Source: Paulinella micropora (taxonomy: Eukaryota; Cercozoa; Imbricatea; Euglyphida). From it: a stretch of 64,000 bases of DNA. The notes beneath the pieces were generated by a model that was not told where the DNA came from, made no database searches, and saw only the letters and a list, made by a program, of their open reading frames with translations. The position numbers and the translations under genes were made by a program. Shown in pieces: positions 43,427-51,900 of the stretch. The stretch's first letter is position 1. Each line of letters begins with the position of its first letter. The stretch lies in NCBI GenBank assembly GCA_009731375.1, contig BJOX01000261.1, forward strand, positions 241,514 to 305,513. Reading direction: 5' to 3'.

Positions 43427-44104
43427 TTACACATGAAACCTGTCATACATATCTTTTAATGTCGTGAGTTTGCCCTCGTGTTGAGATAAGACATCGCGGA
43501 AAAACGTCTTATAATCTAACTTACCATATTTAAGAATAGGGCGTTGGTCTGGTGGTATGTGTGCGTATCTACTCTCGTGCCATTTCTTCATATCCTCCTG
43601 CATTATGGTGCGGTCTTCCACTTTCATATACAAGAAATTAAACGGGTCTTTTGATACTTTCAAATGTGCCGTTATTATTTCATAGCAACTATACCCGCTC
43701 TCGGGCGGATTCCGCTTTGCTTTAATCGGTGTTTTTTTTTTCCTAACTGGCGCAGGTTCCTCTTTTGCTTCTAAAACTGGCATTTCTTTTTTCGCCAATT
43801 CTTCTCCTACGTTGGCCTTGATTTCAGTAATACCAGTTTCCTTCAAATCACTTTCTTTAAAAGGCGTAAATTCTTCTGGTTCTTCATTAAAAACAACCTT
43901 CTTCAATGTATCAACGGAGGGCAATACAACTTCAACATTATCACTCTGCGGGAGTTGTTCGGGTCGGTATTTTTCGTAAAATGCGACAATTTCAGGTTTG
44001 AGCGATTTGCTTGTTGGCAGTTTTATGTCGCTACTTAAATGAGTCCATTTTTCTATTTGACTTAGATAATCTCCTTTGGTTGATGGCATGTTATATATAA
44101 GCAC
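43427..44104 (-). CDS. PLV hypothetical protein, 220 aa
   Basis: 225 residues from 44104, or 220 from the second Met (44089, MPSTKGDYLSQIEKW). Three parts: a helical N-terminus, a Glu/Lys/Pro-rich linker (about 70-130), and a conserved-looking C-terminal domain (SGYSCYEIITAHLKVS, then MQEDMKKWHESRYAHIP, ILKYGKLDYKTFFRDVL). It lies just downstream of the helicase on the same strand and follows a CGGAT/TATA motif (44116-44131). A replication accessory role is suggested by position only. Confidence 0.6.
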   Translation of the reverse strand: MLIYNMPSTKGDYLSQIEKWTHLSSDIKLPTSKSLKPEIVAFYEKYRPEQLPQSDNVEVVLPSVDTLKKVVFNEEPEEFTPFKESDLKETGITEIKANVGEELAKKEMPVLEAKEEPAPVRKKKTPIKAKRNPPESGYSCYEIITAHLKVSKDPFNFLYMKVEDRTIMQEDMKKWHESRYAHIPPDQRPILKYGKLDYKTFFRDVLSQHEGKLTTLKDMYDRFHV

Positions 44105-44111
44105 AACAAAA

Positions 44112-44135
44112 AAAAATCCGTTTTATATTATTTGT
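44112..44135 (-). promoter_or_regulatory. TAATATAAAACGGAT promoter-like motif
   Basis: Minus strand TAATATAAAACGGATTTTTT about 12 bases before the start codon at 44104. Confidence 0.55.
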
Positions 44136-44171
44136 ATCTTTGTTTTCATTATTGAAAACAATAATATTACA

Positions 44172-46337
44172 CCCAAAAGACATCATCATCCTCTTCATTA
44201 ACTCCCGATCCAAAATTGAAGTCGTATTCGTCGTCCTTTATATACTCGCGTATCTTGTCTCGGATTGTGCTGACATTTATTGTAAATCTGTATTTTTTGT
44301 TGTTTTTTCCTCCGCTTTGTTTGGGCTTATCTATACCTACATGCTTCAGTTGGGTGAAGAAGGCTCCTTTAATATGATAAGATATTCCCTGTTCTCCACT
44401 CTCTGTATCTTTCGCATAGATGTACCGATTCCACTTTCATATCTTTGCTTTCAACTTTGTCAAATTTTGCTTCAATGGTGTCAATAATAAACTTAATAGC
44501 CTTCGGGAGGTTAGCTATTTTCTGCTCCGTCTTGTATTTTGTTTTAAATGCGGTCATAACACTTATTTCTTCGTATTGTCTAGTGGCGAAGTATTCAAAG
44601 GCACATCTGATAAAGTCATCGTCGTTTATTTCATCTAGAATTTTGGCGAAATATACTTTATCGTCCGCGTGCTTCCCGCTTATTTTGTGGAGTGAATACC
44701 GCCTGTCGCTTCCTTCTATGTATAACGTGTTTTCGTTATTCGTGTAAAACCAGTATCTGGCGAAATGTTTTACTTTGTATTGCTTGCTTCCCTTGGGCTC
44801 TATTATTTCGTCTTTTTGGTCAATTTGACTTTTTAAGCGGTCGCTCATCGTAAAAGCCCCGCCTTTCTCGGGCAGTTCTTCAAACACTTTCAATATCTTG
44901 TTCGCATATGCGACATTGAATTTTTCCATGTATCTGCTAAAGTCTTTGATGACCACATGATTTTGCGTTCCCAACAACCTCTCCATAAATTTGCTCATTA
45001 TGCCTTTCCCAGTCCCTTGGACTGAGTAAAACAAATGACCAATACCTCTATTTACATTTGGTTTCTGTATCATGTCCGCGACACTATCCAAAAAGTTGTC
45101 TAACTCGCCCTGACCTTCAGTGAAAAAGTCAGTTTTTAGATGTTTATATAAGGCACTCTCTTCAAAATTGTATTTTGTTTTTACACTTTCAAATGGAATA
45201 TTATCCATAGGAAACCCCATAAACAAATTTAGTTTGTTAGAATATACTGGGGGTATCCCCACTCGCTTCAAATACGGGTAAAACATGAAGTCGACATATC
45301 GTTTAATTTTCCGCTTTTGCATCATGTCTTTTGCGTATCCAGTTGAAAACTGATTGCCATTTCCAAAGTGTTGATACAGCCATTGTTTTGCCCGCGAGTC
45401 GAGTTTGTCTCCTTTCAATTCTTCAATATATTCTGGATTCCGCACAAAACATTCAAAACTTAATGCGGACATCATTGCGCCTACTTCTGCTTGTACATAA
45501 TATTCGGATCGGTCTCCTGTCTTTTCGTCAAGTCTAGATTTAAAGTCATCACGACTTGACCGCCTCCCCTTGATACTATGTTTATACAACTGCGCCATTC
45601 TTCCAGTCTTTCAAGGCTCGCCTCATTCTCTCTATAGTGTTGAATATATACGTTATCCATATCTCCAAAGTATTTAAGGCTGGGAGTTTGATAAGGCTCA
45701 ATAATCGCATTTTCTGGAAAGGTTAGACCTTCATTCATTTCTTTTAATTTAAGAGCCATGTCTATCCCTAATTTCTCCTTAATGACCTTTGAACAACTTT
45801 CCAGATCGTAATCCTTCTTTTCTAGCATCAGGCCGTCAAAGCATAAAACACACATAACAGGATTTCCAAAATAGTCTAGCATAACTTGTAGAATTTTGTT
45901 TTCAAAGTCGCATAACAATGTATTCATATAACTGGCCTCGTGGTTGAAGTCTTCGCCTCTGTTAATCCGCCTCTGCTTAACTTTTTCAAATTCTTTAATG
46001 TCTGCCCCCGCAAACTTTCCATGTAGGGCTTTCATTTCTTGTTTGAAGGCGGTTAGAAACCTCGTCTTTTTCGCGACTGCGTTGTAATCCTTTTCGCCTC
46101 CATTTAGGACGGATAGGATAATCTGTTTTGCCTTGTCTCTGTCAATCGTCTCGTTTTTGCTCGTGAGATCGGCTATTACCTTCTCTCTATTTTTCACATA
46201 CGATCGCAGATATTTCGCTTCAAAGTTAAATATCGCACATAAATGTAGTAGTATGACTGGATGCGCATTTACCATATCAATATCTACATAGTAATCGCGG
46301 GCGATAGTATGCCTTATCTCGCGCGGTATGTTTTGCC
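44172..46337 (-). pseudogene. TVpol-like polymerase fused to SF3 helicase, 5'-truncated and frameshifted
   Basis: The polymerase part (about 46337-45600) has REIRHTIARDYYVDIDMVNA with motif A (DIDMVNAHP) and VMCVLCFDGLML as motif C, the signature of the transpoviron/PLV family-A-like polymerase (TVpol). After a frame change near 45,560-45,600 the SF3 helicase follows: Walker A VQGTGKGIMSKF, then KVFEELPEKGG, sensor YTNNENTLY and arginine SDRRYS. A second frame change near 44,420 leads to the C-terminus (GAFFTQLKHVGIDKPK ... DDDVFWV, stop at 44172). The N-terminal part, expected before motif A, is missing because the viral sequence ends at about 46,335. It would replicate the viral genome but is now inactive. 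Confidence 0.8.
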
Positions 46338-46876
46338 CCCGCACGCAGAGGTGGAAGACGCGAAGAGATTGCCCGACGCCAGCCAGCTCGCCCAGCCGTA
46401 CTTCTTCCGTTTCCGGCTCAGGGACCGCGCGTACGGGGGCTGGCCCGACCGGTGGACGACGGCGGCCGAGGTGTTGGCGTGGTATGGAGCGAAGCGCGGC
46501 CACCTGTTAGGCAGCTGGTGCGCGAGGCAGGGCCTGGCCGTCCAGTCCAAGCTGCAGGCGTACTTGGACGCGCTGCGAGTCAGGTCGGCGCAACGCCTGG
46601 CCGCGCCGGCCGACCAGTTCGTGCTGGTCCAGTGGGTCGGCACCGCGCCCGAGCGCACCGAGGGCTACGAGCCTGCCGGCCGCGAGTACTGGGGGCCCTG
46701 GTACGACCGCAACTGGGCCTGGCTGCCGGTCGCGTTGCTGCAGAAGGAGTACAACCGCGCGGACTGGACCGTGACCTACGACTTGCTGACCCACCGCCTG
46801 GGCGTGCACGGCAAGTTTGCCCTGTACCTGCCCCCGGCCGTGGTGGCCGAGGTCCGCAGCCAGGCCCGCGTCGTCG
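46338..46876 (+). CDS. GC-rich ORF of unknown function, start lost at the junction
   Basis: An open plus-strand frame with strong GC-rich codon bias: HAEVEDAKRLPDASQLAQPY, then FRFRLRDRAYGGWPDRW, YWGPWYDRNWAWLPVA and YDLLTHRLGVHGKFALYL. About 180 residues remain. The frame happens to stay open into the PLV DNA on the left, so the true start was lost or lies at the join. On the right it runs into a 15-N gap (46877-46891), so the stop is unknown. The Trp/Tyr/Arg-rich globular composition looks like a real protein, but I recognise no family. Probably part of the giant-virus-like block. Confidence 0.55.
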
Positions 46877-46891
46877 NNNNNNNNNNNNNNN

Positions 46892-47209
46892 CCCCCCCCC
46901 CCTCCTCTGCGTCGGCTACTTGGGCGTCGCCACGCCGAGGTGGTCGTCCGGTACTGCCGGCTGGGGGCAGGGGTGCCCCCCCCCTCTAGGCCGCACCCTC
47001 TCCCTTCCCCCCTCTCTCACACGGCCGCACGCGGCCTGGTTAAGCAAGAGCCGGTGTAATAAAGAAAGCCTGCCCGCCGGCGTCGCCGGAGCCAGCGGCA
47101 GCCAGGCCGCGCCAGCACCTGTCAGTACACTAGCAAAAACTTGAATAAAAGACTGGCCCGGGTCTAGCGCGGGGCATACCAGAGGGACCGGCTGTTGCCC
47201 CTGCGGAAA
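46892..47209. other. GC-rich intergenic region with poly-A-signal-like words
   Basis: After the gap a poly-C stretch and a possible remaining reading sense (RRHAEVVVRYCRLGAG) to about 47060, then AATAAAG (47060) and AATAAAAG (47142) words that could end the plus-strand transcript. No independent gene supported. Confidence 0.4.
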
Positions 47210-48432
47210 TTATTCCTCTAGCCTGGGCCGTTTGGCTAGCACACCCGGCGGGTCTCCATGCCGGGTTTTACCACAGGTCTTGCAGAGGGCCGCGTACCCT
47301 AAAAGGTGTGTCTGGGTGTCGTACGAGGTTTGGTACGTTTGGCCCGCTACACGAAATGTTAGTTTCTTGCTTAAAAGCAAGGTGTTTTTGCTTATAAACC
47401 AGCCCGTTGGTGCCAGAGCGGCACCGTGCAGGCAATGGTTAGACTTGAAATCAATTGTTACTTCTTGGCCGGGGTAGCTGGAAATCCCACCGCTGGAAAA
47501 TTGGAGCTGGTACCTTTGGCTTAGATCCAGGTTTTGTGAAGATCTTTCAATATACTCTTTGTCTTTTTGGAGAGACTTCTCGAAGATCTTCCGCATGGAC
47601 GGCAGTGGATTGGCCAGGACATAGCGTTCCTTTCTTGATTACAAGAACAGATCTACCGCGTACACTGCAAACTGATGCAAGGGCAGTGAAAGCCTGTCCC
47701 AACCCTTCTGCTGCGGCCAGGGGCGCTGTATACCAATGTGATACTGATACACAACCTCTGACTGGCCAGAGTTAGGAGCCTCGGCGCTTACTGCCATGCC
47801 TATCTGCTTTGCCCCGGTTGTCCGGTCTTGCAGATGCACCAGCCACACGACAGGACCGCCGGGCTGGCCACCCTCAAGGCAGCGCAACACACTCATCAGG
47901 GGGTCGAAATTCCGGCGTTGCTGCGGGGCGACCTTGTGTAGTGCCAAGGCGCACTCGACGCTGTTTTTTAGCTCTTCCAGGCGCACTCCATGTTTAACTC
48001 CCGCTGTTTTAAGTAGCTCCGGCTCGCACAGTAGCAGTTTTTGCAAATGATTCCAGATGCGCTCGGGGGTGGTTTCCATGGCTAGCCGAAACTTGGTGCC
48101 TGGCGGATCGGCGAGCTTGCCCCACAGGTCCTTGACAATGCTTTCATACTATTAACGCGGATCCGGGAACTTTATATTCAAATAGATCTCCTGAAAGACC
48201 TCCCGGGAAAAGTGTCTTTCCCCCCAGGGCAGGGCGGGATTTCCTAGGCATTGTTGCGTCCACTTCAGGTACAGCGCATAATAAGTGTGCCAACTTGGAG
48301 CGCCGCATGCTGAGCACTGCTGGGTGCGTGTGCGTCCTTTTAGGACCGGTTCAGCTACCCATACAGCCTGGCTGCCACAGGGCACGCGAACCGAACCGCA
48401 GTTACTACACAACCCCGCGCCTGGAGGCATGG
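47210..48432 (-). pseudogene. Zinc-ribbon protein of unknown function with three in-frame TAA/TAG
   Basis: From Met 48432 (MPPGAGLCSNCGSVRVPCGS) one uninterrupted reading frame runs to 47210, broken only by TAA TAG at 48154-48149 and TAA at 47641-47639. Sense continues without frame change across each (SIVKDLWGKLADPPG after the first pair, ERYVLANPLPSMRKIF after the third). About 400 residues. A first zinc ribbon (CSNCG...CSACG) lies within residues 8-45, and a CKTCG pair lies near the C-terminus. The frame is also open upstream into the RNA-polymerase gene through low-complexity DNA. It could be a viral transcription factor, but no diagnostic motif is visible. Confidence 0.55.
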
Positions 48433-48905
48433 GGGTGGGACGCGGAGGGGAGGAAGAAGAGAGCCTAAGAGAGGTTTGTACTCTACAAGGAAAACCCTGC
48501 TTTACACCACCAGCAGGCAAGAAAGCAGGGGAGAAGAACGCCCCCCTTTCCCTCCTTCCCTTTCCCCTTCCCCTCCTTCCCTTTCCCCTTCCCCTCCTTC
48601 CATTTCCCCTTCCCCGCCCCTTTACCCACTGCTCTCCTCCTTTTTCTCTCTCGGTGAGGGAGGGGGGCCTCCCCCAGGGCGCCCTCTTCCTAGGGCACCC
48701 TCTCTTCCAGCTCTGTTTCTCTACACCCCCTTCCCCTCCCCCCCCTTGAGCCCCGGGGCCTGCTTCCCAGCGCGGCCCCGGCTGCGCTGGGGTCCCATCC
48801 ACACTGGCGAGGAGCTCTTTCTCAGTGTGTGTCTTTGTCGTTGTCTGGGCGTCCCTCACACCGCTCGGGGTCAGTCGCACGGCCGGAGCAGGAAGAAGGC
48901 GTCCC
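48433..48905. repeat. Low-complexity CCCTTCCC spacer between RPB1-like and zinc-ribbon genes
   Basis: Imperfect repeats of CCTTCCCTTTCCCCTTCC at 48545-48625 and C/T-rich flanks. The minus frame stays open and translates as Gly/Arg repeats, but conserved RNA polymerase sequence ends by about 48,910. The stretch is more likely a spacer or intron than protein. Confidence 0.6.
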
Positions 48906-51900
48906 CCAGGGGGGGGTGGCCGGCCACTAAAAAAACTCCAGTAGGACGACTCGGGGTGGGAGGCCTGTCCCAGGCTCTCGCCGAGGAAGGTGCGGCCGTT
49001 GCGTTCAAAGAGTGACTTCTCGAACGGGTCCCGCTCCAGCTTCTCGTAGCCGCTGCGGCTGACGGGCAGCAGCGTGCCCGTGTGCGTCATCACGCGCGAC
49101 AGTGTTTCGGTGTGCAGCTGGTTGAGGCCCCCGATGCCCGCCAGGGACCGGCCCAGCTCGTAGCGCAGGCACAGCGCCGCCGCCTCGATGCCGAGCAGCT
49201 GGTACGCGAGGGAAGGGTCGCTGAACTCGACTGTCTCGGGCACCCACTCCGGGCGGGCGAGCAGCTTGCGCAGCCGCTCCAGGCTGACCTGGCCCGGCCG
49301 CAGCGCCAGGCTGAGCACGGACGACGCCCGGTCGTAGCTGGCCTTGGCGACGCCGGTCGCGGGCCAGCAGGCGGCCAGGGCCCGGCGCAGGGCCGACGTA
49401 CAGAACAGCTCGGTGCTGTTGTACTGGTACGTGCTGGCGCGCACCCGGCGGGTGGTGGGCGGCCGCGCCGGGGACGGTGGGTTCCCGGCGGCGGGGGCCG
49501 GCGGCCGCTTCGGGGACCCGTCGTCCCCGGCGGCGGGCCGGACCAAGCGGGCGAACAGGTACAGGCGGGCGTGGGGGGGCACGGCATCCCCGGCGGGAAC
49601 CTCGACCCAGGCCGACAGCGCCAGGAAGGCGGGCAGCTGGGCGCGGACGGCCGCGACCACCAGGCGGTGGGTCAGCCCGCGCCGGGCGCAGGCCTCGCCG
49701 TCCAGCTCGAGGACACAGCCCTCCGCCGACACCGGGGCGCCGCCGCCCCCCCGGCGGCGGCGCACGCGCCCCCCGCCCGCGTCCAGGTCCCGGTCCTGCT
49801 GGTACAGCCACAGCGCCTGCCCGCGCACGGCGGCCTGCGCCTGCGCCGCGCGCAGCTCCTGATGGTAGTCCCGGAAGCCGTGCAGCTCGAGGCAGAGCTC
49901 GTACGGTTCGAGCTGCTCAAAGAGGTTGACAAACTCGGCGGGCGCGCTGCCGCTGTGCAAGACCTGCACGCGGCCGCGGGCCTCGGGGTCGAGCCCGCGC
50001 CAGCGCTCGATCTCGGGCAGCGAGCGCACCCAGCCGAGCACGAAGTAGTCCCGCTGTTTCGGCTGCAGCCTGGTCAGGGCCAGGATGCGCGGGAGGCCCT
50101 CGGTGGACCGCATGACGCTGCTGGCCTTGTGCCGGGTGTTGAGCGTGAGCTGGGTGCCCAGGTGGCCGTACGAGGAGGCGGCCAGGCCCCCCACGGAGTG
50201 GCCAAAGTGCAGCAGCGAGCGCCCGCAGCAGTACAGCACCTGCTTGAGCAGTGCCTCCAGCAGGCCGAGCGACAGGGCGTAGGCGCCGGCCGCGCGGTGG
50301 GAGGTGAGCTCCGACGAGACGTACGCCTGCGTGCTGGACCAGGCGTCCTCGTCCGGCGATTGCAGCAGGGCCAGGACGGCGCGCTCCACGAGCTCGTGGG
50401 CCCGGGCGCCGTCGTGCTCCGGCTCGAGCGGCGCCTCGCGCGCCAGCGCCGGGTAGCCCCGGCGCACCCTGCACACCAGCTCCGGCAGGCCGAAGGGCGC
50501 CTGCGAGGCCCAGGCCGCGTCCGGGCGGACGAGCGCCGCCCGCCAGCGCAGGCGGGCGAACAGGGCGACGGAGCGCCGCACGCGCTCCTCCTCGGCCGGC
50601 CGGACGCCGAGCCCCGCCCGGACCGCGGCCCACAGGTCCCGGCAGTGGCCGCACGCGCCGCGGCCGCCGGCCCCCCCCCCGGGGGGGCTGCGCTCGAGGC
50701 AGAGCGGGAGCAGCGGGTGCAGGCCGCAGGGCGCCCGGCGCTGCTCGTGTTGTTGCCGCAAGAGGTCGGCGAGCCGTGACTCGACCGGGCGCCAGTGGAG
50801 CCCGTCCTGCAGCCGGCCGGGGAAGTCGATGACGCAGTCCCGCCCGCGCACCAGCAGGCCCGGGGGCGCCAGGTAAGCGCCCTGCAGGACAAAATTGAGG
50901 GTGTGCTGGAAGTAGCCCGTGGTGGCTACGGTCCGCACGTTCTGGCCCACGACCTCGCGCGACGCGGCCATGTGCCAGCCGAAGCTGCGCAGCGACAGCC
51001 CGGCCAGGAAGGACTCGCGCACGAAGCCGCTGTCGTCGGGCGCGTCGGGGCGCGAGTACGCGCTGCGCCGGCCGCCGACGCTCGGCTCGATCAGGCAGCC
51101 GGCGTACAGGTGCAGGCCGGCCTGGAGCTGCAACTGCTGCACGTCCTCGAGGGAGCCCTTGGCGCCCGACACGATGCTGGACATGATCCCGCGCGTGTGC
51201 GGCGCGGCCAGCCAGGCCCGCTGGTGTTCTTGCGCCAGGGACCGCAGCCGGGCCCCGTGCTGGTTGCACCGGGCGAGCAGGTCGCGCTCGGCGCCCAGGT
51301 CCGCCGCCAGCAGGGCGGCCAGGCGCCGCTCACTGCGTACCCAGCCCGGCCGGCGGCCCGGGGGCGGCGGCGGGGCGCGCCCGGCGCCGTGGCCGCCGCC
51401 GGGGCCGGGGCCGGGGCCGGGGGACCGCCCCAGCGCCGGGGGGGGCGGCAGCTCCGCCGCGGGGCGCGGGGCCAGGTCCGCGAGCGACAGGGTGAGGGCG
51501 CGGCGGCGGTTCAGCCAGGCCACGAACACGCTCACGCAGTCGAGGAAGAAGGCCGCCCACTGGGGGGCGTAGTCGCTGTACAGGAGCTTGACGAGGCTGT
51601 CGCGGCCCTGGCCCAGGGGCGGCGCGGGGGGGCCCAGCGGCCCCGGCTCGCCCCCGCGGCCCGGCGCCAGCGCGTGGCGGGCCTGCGCCTGGCTCACGAA
51701 AGACAGCGGCAGGAACCAGCCCAGCACGTCCCACGCGGTGCAGCCGTCCGGCGGCCCCGGGCCCGGGGGCGGGCGCAGGTAGCCGGGGGGCGCCGGCACG
51801 TGCCGCTCCAGCTGCGCGCGCAGGGACAGGACGTCGGCCGGGCCGAAGGTGTCGGGCCCCCGGAGCGCGCCCGACAGGACGTTCAGGTTGTCCAGGGCGA

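Larger units (their letters stand above)
26480..46337. mobile_element. Endogenous polinton-like virus (PLV), right end truncated
   Basis: About 20 kb of uniformly AT-rich, gene-dense DNA with the hallmark set of small eukaryotic dsDNA viruses of the polinton/virophage kind: tyrosine recombinase, double-jelly-roll capsid protein, penton-like protein, A32/FtsK-type ATPase and TVpol-like polymerase plus SF3 helicase, with fibre and accessory genes. The left limit is approximate. On the right, homology to the polymerase stops at about 46,335 and very GC-rich DNA begins without a gap. Multiple frameshifts and stop codons indicate an inactivated copy or uncorrected indel errors. No terminal inverted repeats were found. 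Confidence 0.85.

Noticed and set aside
46481-46503. N-terminal domain of the PLV polymerase in the GC-rich flank
   Set aside because: The frame stays open past the junction, but the peptide there (PRQHLGRRRPPVGPAP) is antisense to a better plus-strand gene and has no polymerase motif.
30145-48432. Alternative genetic code for the whole viral region
   Set aside because: In-frame stops include TGA (ATPase, F-box gene) as well as TAA/TAG (GIY-YIG, zinc-ribbon gene), and intact conserved genes end normally at TAA or TAG. Mixed nonsense codons fit decay better; the TAR idea is kept only as a question for one gene.
48433-48905. Gly/Arg-rich protein domain at the end of the RPB1-like gene
   Set aside because: The open frame comes from a CCCTTCCC low-complexity spacer, and conserved RPB1 sequence ends before it. 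I treat it as spacer or intron.
49917-51269. 450-codon alternative minus-strand frame
   Set aside because: It is a shifted shadow of the RPB1-like frame, Pro/Arg/Ala-rich, with no motif.
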